53,056 nucleotides of DNA from an uncultured bacterium. GTDB taxonomy: Bacteria > Patescibacteriota > Minisyncoccia > Phycocordibacterales > PALSA-1337. Position numbers and translations under genes: made by a program. The stretch spans positions 1 through 53,056 of the forward strand of contig CAIMKX010000012.1 of NCBI GenBank assembly GCA_903842025.1. Reading direction: 5' to 3'. Within the stretch, counting starts at the first letter, position 1. Every line of letters starts with the position of its first letter. The notes below the pieces were generated by a model. The model saw nothing but the letters and a program-made list of their open reading frames with translations, did not search any database and was not told where the DNA came from. Shown here in pieces: positions 1-6,656 of this stretch.

Positions 1-145
1 CTACGCTCACTATGTGAGAATCGTTCATGATGATGTTCATAATTCATCAATCATGCCGTTATCCACAGCTCAAGGGAAATTGAGCTCATTTCCCTGGGAC
101 AGTGGAACTATTTGAGGCTCATTATGTATGGGAGGAGACTAATAT
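1..145. other. Gene-free left edge with alternative hairpins
   Basis: No convincing gene is seen. Two mutually exclusive hairpins overlap: GCTCAA/TTGAGC (69-74 with 80-85) and AGGGAAAT/ATTTCCCT (73-80 with 88-95). A sequence matching the DnaA-box consensus TTATCCACA lies at 59-67 but is isolated. Confidence 0.4.
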
Positions 146-173
146 TTGATTTAAGCCTAAAAAATGCTACACT
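146..173 (+). promoter_or_regulatory. Promoter of the small RNA candidate
   Basis: A -35-like TTGATT (146-151), a 16-bp spacer and TGCTACACT, an extended -10 (165-173). The same TTGATT and 16-bp spacing recur upstream of the gene at 38704. Predicted start of transcription is near 180. Confidence 0.5.
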
Positions 174-179
174 GACCTC

Positions 180-231
180 ATGGACTGGAGGTATCTTCCA
201 GTCGGCAAAGCCCCGAGAAATCGGGGTTTTT
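180..231 (+). ncRNA. Candidate 52-nt small RNA (two hairpins)
   Basis: Right after a good promoter the predicted transcript folds into GACTGGA/TCCAGTC (183-189 with 197-203) and then a GAAA-capped terminator hairpin. No open reading frame fits. The unit is self-contained: promoter, hairpin, terminator. It converges on the 3' end of the broken DUF3800 gene, so it may only be that gene's terminator region read from the wrong side. No family is recognised. Confidence 0.4.
211..231 (+). terminator. Rho-independent terminator
   Basis: CCCCGA-GAAA-TCGGGG followed by five T on the plus strand. The T tract is much weaker on the minus strand, so the terminator points rightward. Confidence 0.7.
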
Positions 232-237
232 GCTGTT

Positions 238-1056
238 TTATGGCCATTCTTTGAGGCCGTACTCGCCAAAATCGCCTTTGTAAACATAAGTCCGTAGCAG
301 ATCAAAAAGTTTATTATCAGTATCCTCCGGATCTTTGGCATGACGAGCAAAGGGATAAGTGCAATAATCGGCAATTTGTATGCCATTCACATTGTCTTTT
401 TTGGTGAAAAACAATACCTCATTGCTGATATTCTTGAACCATTCCCTGGGATGGTAAAATGTGCCGTCCTTTTTGGCTTCATTCAGAACATTTTGAATCC
501 TTCGACTTTCTTTTTTGCCACGAGCTTCGAAGATCACCTTCGCGTCATCAGTTTTTAGAAAATGACCGATTCTCTCAAAAACCCAGTCAACATTTTTCAT
601 ATACAAATCGCCGGGATTATATTCTTGCCCCGAATCTGCTTTGAACTTTTCCGCCGTCTTCAAGAGCTTCATCTTATTGATTGAGGAAGAGATTATTGTC
701 GCGGAGCTTTTTTCCAATATATCCAACATTGTTTCTTTAAAAATTCTGTAATTATCGGGATTCAGCAAAGTCTTGAAAATACCGTCTTTTCTCCTGATTT
801 CATTGGAATGTAGATGAATATCACGACTATTCCAAAATCACTGTTTGATCTCATCGACCAATGGGACCAATGCATTTCGATAATCCTTGGAAGAAATGAT
901 CAGGGCGGTCACGGTCATTACCGGGAAAACCGTAGGGTGATCATATTTCTTGATATCTCGGTGCATAAAAGGATCACCAGTATCAATGAAAACGAGATAC
1001 CTTTCAGGTAGTTTGAATATTTCCGATTCTTTAATGTCACACTTTTCTGTTTTCAT
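238..1056 (-). pseudogene. DUF3800-family gene interrupted by one UGA
   Basis: Two track ORFs (1056..838 and 768..238) are in the same frame and separated by a single TGA at 838-840. Reading through gives one protein of about 272 residues. It opens with the DUF3800 signature YLVFIDTGDP, passes DIHLHSNEIRRK just after the stop, and ends with the family's QIADYCTYPFAR block. The usual FIDESGDP is one residue short here, but the aspartate is kept. DUF3800 proteins are of unknown function and often occur in mobile or defence regions. TGA is a normal stop elsewhere in this window, so this looks like a nonsense mutation (for example AGA to TGA) or an assembly error. Readthrough cannot be excluded. 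Confidence 0.75.
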
Positions 1057-1140
1057 TCGGACAATTATACTCTTTTTGGCTTATTTGTCTTCAAATATCT
1101 ATATTCACAGATAGTTCTAACTATCGGCGAGTTATTCACA

Positions 1141-1159
1141 GCAAGGCCCCTTGCTTTTT
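1141..1159 (+). terminator. Terminator-like hairpin
   Basis: GCAAG-GCCC-CTTGC followed by five T on the plus strand. No plus-strand gene precedes it. Confidence 0.5.
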
Positions 1160-1187
1160 ATATATAAAGTTTGAGTAGTTATAAAAG

Positions 1188-1209
1188 ACACCACCTCGTG
1201 TGGTGTTTT
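1188..1209. terminator. Bidirectional terminator-like hairpin
   Basis: ACACCAC-CTCGT-GTGGTGT with T tracts on both strands. It lies only a few bases after a TATAAA box at 1180-1185. Confidence 0.5.
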
Positions 1210-1283
1210 CTATTCATGCAAGCTGATCCGTAAGTACCATTACCCATAAAAGAAAAAGCCCCCGACGCAGACAAAACCGTGTA

Positions 1284-1338
1284 TTTGTAAATAAATATTT
1301 ACAAAAAAGGTCTTTTCTTGCAAATAGATATTTACAAG
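1284..1338. promoter_or_regulatory. Two tandem 22-bp palindromes, operator-like
   Basis: TTTGTAAATA-AA-TATTTACAAA (1284-1305) and CTTGCAAATA-GA-TATTTACAAG (1317-1338). Start-to-start distance is 33 bp, about three helical turns. A third left half (CTTACAAATA) lies at 1361-1370. Evenly phased symmetric sites suit a dimeric regulator, but no adjacent regulator gene is seen and the regulated promoter is unclear. Confidence 0.4.
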
Positions 1339-1409
1339 CACAACATTTTTTCAAAACAGGCTTACAAATAAGGCGTTTGCCAGTTTTTCCTTGTTTTCAT
1401 TTCAATCTA

Positions 1410-2354
1410 TTACTTCCTTATCGCCTCCCTCACCCTATACCTCTTCTCATGCTTCGAGGTGTTGAACTTGATGTTTATGAGCAGATCGATGATGATGCCG
1501 AAAGAGAAGAGCATGATGCCGGCCAGAAGTAGGAAGGCCGAAACGAGCGACCAGCCGTTACGATTAAGAGAAAGTCCCCAAGCCAATTTGCCATAGACCG
1601 TCCAGAAGAGCGAGAGGAAGCCGAAGAAAAACGAGACCAAACTCAAATAACCAAAGAGATGGATCGGCCGCTGGGAATATTTCTGGATGAACCAAATATA
1701 GACGAGATCGATGAAGCCGCGGACGGCTTTGGTGCAATTGTATTTGCTCTTTCCGTTCAGCCTAGGGCGGTGGTTGACCACCACTTCACCGATCCGGAAG
1801 CCTTTCCATTTGAGAATGGCCAAGATATAGCGATGCATCTCGCCGCCGATATCCAAGCATTCGGTGGCTTCTTTCGTATAGACCCGGAGAGTACAGCCGG
1901 TGTCGTGGACGATATCGCTTATGAGTAGGCGCCTCATCCATCGGCCGATATGGGTAAGGATATTGATCCTTCGGCTGTCCTTACGGTTCTTCCGCCAACC
2001 GGCGACGACATCCAAGTTTTCCTTTTTAAGTTTTTCCAGGAGAAGAGTAATGTCCGCCGGATCATTCTGGCCGTCACCATCAAGGGTGACAATAAAATCA
2101 CCCCTACAAGCCCTAAAACCGGCGTCTAAGGCTGTCGCCTGACCATAGTTGCGATTCAAACTGACGATGGTCACACTATCCAACCCTTTCAATTCCTGGA
2201 GAGTATTGTCAGCACTACCGTCGTTCACATAGATCACCTCGAAAGATCGGGTAATCTTACCAACCGCGGCTTTGATTTCTCCGTCAAGCTTGGCGATATT
2301 CCCTTCTTCATTATAGACGGGGACAATGACCGATACCTCGACTTTCGGATTCAT
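1410..2354 (-). CDS. GT2 polyprenyl-phosphate glycosyltransferase (DPM1/GtrB-like)
   Basis: Predicted to load a sugar from a nucleotide donor onto a polyprenyl-phosphate carrier at the inner face of the membrane. The GT-A domain shows VIVPVYNEEGN near residue 8, VIYVNDGSADNT, and the metal-binding LDGDGQNDP near residue 93. Two hydrophobic segments at the C-terminus (about 225-250 and 265-290) match the GtrB/ArnC-like architecture. The track start is a TTG; the ATG at 2354 begins directly before the first strand and is preferred, giving 314 residues. A TTGCCA-17-TAGACT promoter lies just upstream. The acceptor and sugar cannot be told. Confidence 0.85.
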   Translation of the reverse strand: MNPKVEVSVIVPVYNEEGNIAKLDGEIKAAVGKITRSFEVIYVNDGSADNTLQELKGLDSVTIVSLNRNYGQATALDAGFRACRGDFIVTLDGDGQNDPADITLLLEKLKKENLDVVAGWRKNRKDSRRINILTHIGRWMRRLLISDIVHDTGCTLRVYTKEATECLDIGGEMHRYILAILKWKGFRIGEVVVNHRPRLNGKSKYNCTKAVRGFIDLVYIWFIQKYSQRPIHLFGYLSLVSFFFGFLSLFWTVYGKLAWGLSLNRNGWSLVSAFLLLAGIMLFSFGIIIDLLINIKFNTSKHEKRYRVREAIRK

Positions 2355-2364
2355 AATGGTACAA

Positions 2365-2393
2365 AGTCTACAATTTATTTGATTGAATGGCAA
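2365..2393 (-). promoter_or_regulatory. Promoter of the GT2 gene
   Basis: On the minus strand TTGCCA (2388-2393), a 17-bp spacer and TAGACT (2365-2370), with the ATG ten bases further on. No Shine-Dalgarno sequence fits in that short leader. Confidence 0.4.
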
Positions 2394-2415
2394 ATTTGTT
2401 TGTACATTATTCGGC

Positions 2416-2913
2416 TCACAGCTTTTTCACCTCATGAATCTCCTGCTCGATTATCTTCGACTGGTATTCCGGCGTTGACGGTTTGTCAAACAGGAATTTT
2501 CCCTTGAATTTCTTGTCAGCCAACAGATACGGCATCCAGATCTCGTCATCCGGCCACATTTCCGCAAATGGAATACTATCGACGTTGAACCATTGCGGTT
2601 TCATTTCTTCAGACTCCTTTGGCTCACCGGAAATCTTACTCCCTTTGAAAAAATGAACTTCCAAGATCTTCGGATCGTTCTCAAAGGTGAAATCCAGTAC
2701 TCCCACTTCCTTCAAATCAAGCGCGACGACGCCGGCTTCCTCCAAAAGCTCCCTCTTGGCACCCACCTCAATCGTTTCTCCTTCCATTACCTTTCCGCCA
2801 AATCCATTCCATCGGCCGGCGCCGAATCCGCGCTTTTTCATTCCCAGAAGGACTTTGGGATGTTGATGGATAACGCAGACTGTTAGGAGTTTCCTAATTT
2901 GAGAAATTTCCAT
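2416..2913 (-). CDS. MTH1-like Nudix hydrolase (oxidised purine dNTPase)
   Basis: Probably hydrolyses oxidised purine nucleoside triphosphates such as 8-oxo-dGTP. The 165-residue protein carries the Nudix box as [20 protein letters not shown], preceded by [11 protein letters not shown] and followed by [10 protein letters not shown]. Those flanking blocks are hallmarks of the NUDT1/MTH1 subgroup: an asparagine in the GRWNGFGG block and the WPDD aspartates contact the base in human MTH1. Start 2913 is chosen because the earlier track codons lie inside hicA. The start is only 7 bp after the hicA stop, so it is probably co-transcribed with hicBA. The subgroup call is from remembered motifs, not an alignment. 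Confidence 0.85.
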   Translation of the reverse strand: MEISQIRKLLTVCVIHQHPKVLLGMKKRGFGAGRWNGFGGKVMEGETIEVGAKRELLEEAGVVALDLKEVGVLDFTFENDPKILEVHFFKGSKISGEPKESEEMKPQWFNVDSIPFAEMWPDDEIWMPYLLADKKFKGKFLFDKPSTPEYQSKIIEQEIHEVKKL

Positions 2914-2920
2914 TTTATTA

Positions 2921-3166
2921 TTACCCTGAATAGAACAACGAATACAACTCCAATTCGCTAACAAACCGCAATGCTTGGTTGTAAATCCCTTTAATTGTGC
3001 CAATATCAAGTTCCTTGTGGTTGGGAACAATCATTACTTGTTGCTGAAAATTTCCAGAAATACGTATCAGTTTTATGTGACTCCCTTTTTGTCCCACAAC
3101 TTCAAAACCCAACGACTTGAAAATACTTACAACATCCTTCCCTGTTAATCTTCTCAATCTAGGCAT
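2921..3166 (-). CDS. hicA: HicA-type mRNA interferase toxin
   Basis: An 81-residue HicA/YcfA-family toxin, with the double-stranded-RNA-binding-like fold expected to cleave mRNA on the ribosome. [20 protein letters not shown] is the family start, and GSHIK contains the conserved catalytic histidine. It overlaps the upstream antitoxin by 8 bp. The C-terminal tail after NQALRFV is longer than in minimal HicA. Toxicity is held in check by HicB in the usual scheme. Confidence 0.85.
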   Translation of the reverse strand: MPRLRRLTGKDVVSIFKSLGFEVVGQKGSHIKLIRISGNFQQQVMIVPNHKELDIGTIKGIYNQALRFVSELELYSLFYSG

Positions 3167-3389
3167 AAGTTACCAGCTGCGGAATCTCAAAATTCACCAT
3201 TATTGAAGGCTTTTTTGCAATACCTATCTCTTGCAGATCCGCATCCTTAAGAAACAAATGCAATGCTTCTTTGATATTCTTTATGAGTTTATCCAAAGTC
3301 TTGGCTTGCGTCACAATAGGCAACTCAACACTTTGGGCCACATAGTATTTCTTACCTTTTGACAATGAGAATTGGATAATTGTTTTCAT
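3159..3389 (-). CDS. hicB: HicB-type antitoxin, short form
   Basis: A 76-residue protein with the partly degraded RNase-H-like HicB fold: a FSLSKGKKYYVAQSVELP strand pair, then a helix with TLDKLIKNIKEALHLFL. It lacks the C-terminal ribbon-helix-helix or HTH domain of longer HicB proteins, so DNA autoregulation is not evident. The antitoxin comes first in the operon. A TTGCAA-16-TACATT promoter places transcription start at or next to the ATG, implying a leaderless mRNA. Confidence 0.8.
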   Translation of the reverse strand: MKTIIQFSLSKGKKYYVAQSVELPIVTQAKTLDKLIKNIKEALHLFLKDADLQEIGIAKKPSIMVNFEIPQLVTYA

Positions 3390-3395
3390 GTTGAT

Positions 3396-3423
3396 AATGT
3401 ATCAGAAAAATGGACTTTTGCAA
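3396..3423 (-). promoter_or_regulatory. hicBA promoter, leaderless type
   Basis: On the minus strand TTGCAA (3418-3423), a 16-bp spacer and TACATT (3396-3401), with the hicB ATG only six bases after the -10 box. Confidence 0.55.
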
Positions 3424-3442
3424 ATGAATATATTACTAAAAA

Positions 3443-3589
3443 TTATTCATACTCATTCTCCTTCCCGCACCAAGGACAGAAGAATTTCTTTCTGTCTTTC
3501 GGCGCATCGCCTATAGTCCACCATTTATGGCAAAAAACGCACTGAAAATGATGGAGAAGTTCTATTGATCTTTTACTTATTTTGACCAT
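3443..3589 (-). CDS. Small zinc-ribbon protein (48 aa)
   Basis: A 48-residue protein with two CxxC knuckles, CVFCHKWW and CPWCGKENE, spaced as in a zinc ribbon. The function is unknown. The track starts it 44 codons earlier, inside secA; the ATG at 3589 gives a compact domain that overlaps the secA 3' end by 17 bp in another frame. The tight coupling to secA suggests co-expression. The basic N-terminus (MVKISKRS) could contact nucleic acid, but that is a guess. Confidence 0.65.
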   Translation of the reverse strand: MVKISKRSIELLHHFQCVFCHKWWTIGDAPKDRKKFFCPWCGKENEYE

Positions 3590-6542
3590 GGCACTTCTTG
3601 TACTTTTTTCCACTTCCGCAAGGACACGGATCATTCCGACCAACTTCCGGTTCCTTTGAAGGATTTGTCCCAGAATTATTGGCTGAACCATCACCTGACC
3701 CAATGATTTGAGCATTTTCATGAACTTCTTTCAAATCAGCGGCCACTGAATTCCCTGCAACTTGTTTATTGCCAGCGTTTTGACCATTCACAGCATTGCC
3801 ATTATTGATCGGCACAATATGCGGAATCAATTTAATTACTTGATTGTTCATGACCTGCTGCATCTCCTTGAAAAGACGCAAACCTTCCTTTTTGTATTCC
3901 ACCAAGGGATCGCGCTGGCCATAGGCGCGCAAGTTGACGCTGGAACGAGTGTAATCCATGACTTCCAGGTGTTCAACCCAATACATATCGATGGTTTGCA
4001 GAAGGACAATGCGCACGGCCGACAGGAAAGACTCGCGGCCGAATTCGGTGATCTTATTTTGGATAATTTCAGAAAATCCCCCGCTCCTCGCCAAGCTCGG
4101 AGCACCCCCTTTTTCAGCAAAAAATCCCCCGGCCTCCGCTTCGCTACGGCCACCCCCTTTTTCAAAGGGGGATCTTCCATCTGATCCATTCTGATTTTCA
4201 AGGGCGGAATTAGTCTTAAAACCCTCATCTTTGACCGACGATCCCGTTGGAGATTCCCCCTTTGAAAAAGGGGGTGCCCCGACTGGTAAGGAGGGGTGGG
4301 GGATTTTTTGTGATTCAAAAGGAGGTGGACCTGAGCGAAGCGAAGGGACGGAGGATTTTCCTGAATGCACCGTTGAATTTTCAACAATATTCATCAACTC
4401 CCCCTCCACATCATCCAAACTTCCCAGTAATAATTTCCGGCGGCGATCATAAATGGAAGTGCGCTGATGATTGATAACATCGTCGAATTCGAGAACCTGT
4501 TTGCGGGCATCGAAGTTGAAGCCTTCGATCTTTTCCTGGGCTGTTTCAAGCGCTCTCGAAATAATCTTATGTTCAATAGCCTCATCCTCCGGCATGCCCA
4601 ACTTGCCCATCATGTTCTTGAGCATGTCCGAGGCAAAGACGCGCATCAGAGTGTCTTCCAGAGAAACGAAAAATTGAGTCTCGCCAGGATCTCCTTGACG
4701 GCCAGAGCGACCGCGCAATTGGTTGTCGATACGCCTGGCTTCGTGCCTTTCTGTGCCGAGCACAAACAAACCACCGCATTTTTTTACTTCCTCCGATGAT
4801 TCCGCCGTATTCGGATTGCCGCCAAGCTTGATATCGACTCCGCGGCCGGCCATGTTGGTAGCGATGGTGACCGCGCCTTTCTTGCCGGCTTGGGCGATGA
4901 TCTCCCCTTCACGTTCATGATTCTTGGCGTTCAAGACCTCGTGCGGTATGCCTTCAGCTTTGAGGAATTGAGAAAGAACCTCGTTCTTTTCGATAGAAAC
5001 TGTGCCGATCAAAACCGGCTGGCCTTTGCTGTGTAATTCCTTAACCTTTCGGGAAATCGCTTTGTACTTGCCGATTTCTGTCCGGAAGATTTGATCATTT
5101 TTATCGAGACGGATTATTTGGACGTTGGTCGGGACTGTTGAGACTTCCAAACCGTAAACTTTGAAGAATTCCTCTTGCGAAGTCATGGCCGTGCCGGTCA
5201 TTCCGGAGAGCTTGGGATACATCCGAAAAAAGTTCTGGAAGGTTATGGAGGCGTAAGTCCGCGATTCTTGCTGAATGGAAACGCCCTCTTTGGCCTCGAT
5301 AGCTTGATGCAGACCATCGGACCAACGACGACCAGGCTGAAGCCGGCCGGTAAATTCATCGACAATAATAATCTCATTATTCTTGACGACATATTCCTTG
5401 TCCTTGTGATACAAAGCCAAGGCTTTGATCGCAGTTTCCAAATGATGAACAGACTTGATCCCCTTATCAGTGTAAATATTCTCTATACCCAAAGCTTTTT
5501 CGGCTTTGGTTATACCAGCCTGGGTCAAGGAGATCGAATGATGTTTTTCTTCGACGATGTAGTCTTCTTCTTTGTTGAAAGAAGTCACCAATGAGGCAAA
5601 TTGGCGATAGGTGCTTTCGGCATCACGAGTCGGAGCGGAAATGATAAGCGGTGTTCGAGCTTCATCTATGAGAATAGAATCGATCTCGTCGACGATGGCG
5701 TAGTTGAATTCCCTCTGGCGCAAACGGTCGGCGCTGTATTCGAGATTGTCTCGGAGATAGTCGAAGCCGAATTCATTGTTCGTCCCGTAAGTGATATCAG
5801 CCATATAGGCTTCGTGCCTCGAAACCGGCTTCAGGAATTCATGAACGACTTTGAAGGCACCCAATGTATCGCGCTCTTTATCCAGTGAATCGCTATCCTT
5901 GTCATTCCCGCGAAGGCGGGAATCCAGGATATTACCACCTGATTCAGATTCTTTGGTTCCACCCTGGATTCCCGCCTTCGCGGGAATGACAACAGGGGCA
6001 ACTTCCGCGTCATATAAAAACGACGACTCATGATTGATCACTCCCACAGTCAATCCTAAGAAAGAATATATCTGTCCCATCCAGACGGCGTCGCGCCTTG
6101 AAAGATAATCATTGACGGTGACAATATGGACACCCTTCCCGGTAAGTGCGTTCAGATAGGCCGGAAGAGTGGCAACCAAAGTCTTACCCTCACCGGTTTT
6201 CATTTCGGCGATGCTTCCCGAATTCAAGACAAGTCCGCCGATCAGCTGAACGTCAAAATGTCGCTGGCCCAAAGTCCTCCTAGCCGCTTCACGGACGACC
6301 GCGAAAGCTTCCGGCAAGATTTCATTGAGTTTCTCTGCCAGGAATTTCTTTTCTTCTGTCTTTTCTAAACTCTTACCTCTAACCTCTAACCTCTTTCTAA
6401 ATTCACCCGTTTTCGCTTTCAATTGTGCATCAGAAAGCGCCCTAATCGCCGGCTCAAACTGATTGATCTTGAGTACGATCGGGTAAAAAGCCTTCAATGA
6501 TCGCCCCGAGTATTTGCTGAATATTTTGTCCAGGAATGACAT
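3573..6542 (-). CDS. secA: Protein translocase ATPase SecA with repeat insertions
   Basis: The ATPase motor that drives preproteins through SecYEG. Landmarks in order: MKTGEGKTL Walker A, ITYGTNNEFGFDYLRDN, VDEIDSILIDEARTP DEAD box, GMTGTA, TNMAGRGVDIKLGGNP, QLRGRSGRQGDPG, the helical scaffold (AYGQRDPLVEYKKEG), and a C-terminal zinc motif CPCGSGKKYKKCHG. At about 989 residues it is longer than the usual 830-900. The extra length comes from three low-complexity in-frame inserts: heptamer-derived (6373-6395), a 90-bp palindromic element (5901-5990), and a proline/glycine-rich repeat block (about 4078-4352). The ATG at 6542 (MSFLDKIFSK) is preferred over the track GTG at 6551. Confidence 0.97.
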   Translation of the reverse strand: MSFLDKIFSKYSGRSLKAFYPIVLKINQFEPAIRALSDAQLKAKTGEFRKRLEVRGKSLEKTEEKKFLAEKLNEILPEAFAVVREAARRTLGQRHFDVQLIGGLVLNSGSIAEMKTGEGKTLVATLPAYLNALTGKGVHIVTVNDYLSRRDAVWMGQIYSFLGLTVGVINHESSFLYDAEVAPVVIPAKAGIQGGTKESESGGNILDSRLRGNDKDSDSLDKERDTLGAFKVVHEFLKPVSRHEAYMADITYGTNNEFGFDYLRDNLEYSADRLRQREFNYAIVDEIDSILIDEARTPLIISAPTRDAESTYRQFASLVTSFNKEEDYIVEEKHHSISLTQAGITKAEKALGIENIYTDKGIKSVHHLETAIKALALYHKDKEYVVKNNEIIIVDEFTGRLQPGRRWSDGLHQAIEAKEGVSIQQESRTYASITFQNFFRMYPKLSGMTGTAMTSQEEFFKVYGLEVSTVPTNVQIIRLDKNDQIFRTEIGKYKAISRKVKELHSKGQPVLIGTVSIEKNEVLSQFLKAEGIPHEVLNAKNHEREGEIIAQAGKKGAVTIATNMAGRGVDIKLGGNPNTAESSEEVKKCGGLFVLGTERHEARRIDNQLRGRSGRQGDPGETQFFVSLEDTLMRVFASDMLKNMMGKLGMPEDEAIEHKIISRALETAQEKIEGFNFDARKQVLEFDDVINHQRTSIYDRRRKLLLGSLDDVEGELMNIVENSTVHSGKSSVPSLRSGPPPFESQKIPHPSLPVGAPPFSKGESPTGSSVKDEGFKTNSALENQNGSDGRSPFEKGGGRSEAEAGGFFAEKGGAPSLARSGGFSEIIQNKITEFGRESFLSAVRIVLLQTIDMYWVEHLEVMDYTRSSVNLRAYGQRDPLVEYKKEGLRLFKEMQQVMNNQVIKLIPHIVPINNGNAVNGQNAGNKQVAGNSVAADLKEVHENAQIIGSGDGSANNSGTNPSKEPEVGRNDPCPCGSGKKYKKCHGQNK
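4078..4352. repeat. Palindromic repeat block inserted in secA
   Basis: About 275 bp in the secA helical-scaffold region are built from inverted copies of CCCCCTTTTTCAAAGGGGG-like sequence (4149-4172, 4253-4276) and related purine-rich modules. They are translated in frame as Pro/Gly/Ser-rich sequence without stops. A 21-bp module at 4083-4103 recurs at 43310-43330 with one difference. Confidence 0.75.
5901..5990. repeat. 90-bp palindromic element in frame in secA
   Basis: Perfect 28-bp inverted arms (5901-5928 and 5963-5990) around a 34-bp centre. Each arm is itself near-palindromic (CATTCCCGCGAAGGCGGGAA). The length is exactly 30 codons with no stop, adding VIPAKAGIQ...DSRLRGND to an NBD1 surface loop. 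The same arm appears at 53036-53056, and a one-base variant pair at 46081-46273. Confidence 0.9.
6373..6395. repeat. ACCTCTA heptamer repeats in secA
   Basis: Slightly more than three tandem heptamers within secA, encoding part of RLEVRGKSLEK between the first helices and the PEAFAVVREA block. They add residues where other SecA proteins have a shorter loop. Confidence 0.6.
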
Positions 6543-6562
6543 AAGAGGCACTTTAACATAAT

Positions 6563-6652
6563 TAGGGACTAGGGACTAGTTTTTAGGGACTAGTATTCGA
6601 CCAATCACGTTTAGTGGCAAATCTAGTCCCTAGTCCCTAATAACTAGTCCCT
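6563..6652. repeat. Inverted TAGTCCC heptamer clusters (secA-murB)
   Basis: GGGACTA copies at 6564-6593 face TAGTCCC copies at 6623-6652, and 17-bp arms pair perfectly (6563-6579 with 6622-6638). They fill almost the whole secA-murB gap. Confidence 0.75.
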
Positions 6653-6656
6653 CGTG

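Larger units (their letters stand above)
1057..1409. other. Gene-free region with hairpins and palindromes
   Basis: 353 bp between the DUF3800 start and the GT2 stop. It holds a hairpin GATAGTT/AACTATC near 1115, two terminator-like hairpins (1141-1159 and 1188-1209), a possible TTTATA-17-TATAAA promoter (1157-1185) immediately before the second hairpin, and two tandem AT-rich palindromes (1284-1338). No gene is seen. Confidence 0.5.

Noticed and set aside
814-1011. Plus-strand 65-residue ORF
   Set aside because: Antisense to the N-terminal half of the DUF3800 gene, no domain and no start signal.
238-1056. UGA recoded as glycine (Absconditabacteria/Gracilibacteria code)
   Set aside because: UGA ends murB, rfbC, gtrA, the MTH1-like gene and several ATGA-coupled genes, while long ORFs lack internal UGA. 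Only the DUF3800 gene has one.
3762-6368. Long plus-strand ORFs opposite secA (for example 5175-5594 and 3762-4184)
   Set aside because: They are antisense shadows of a conserved gene with no recognisable domains.
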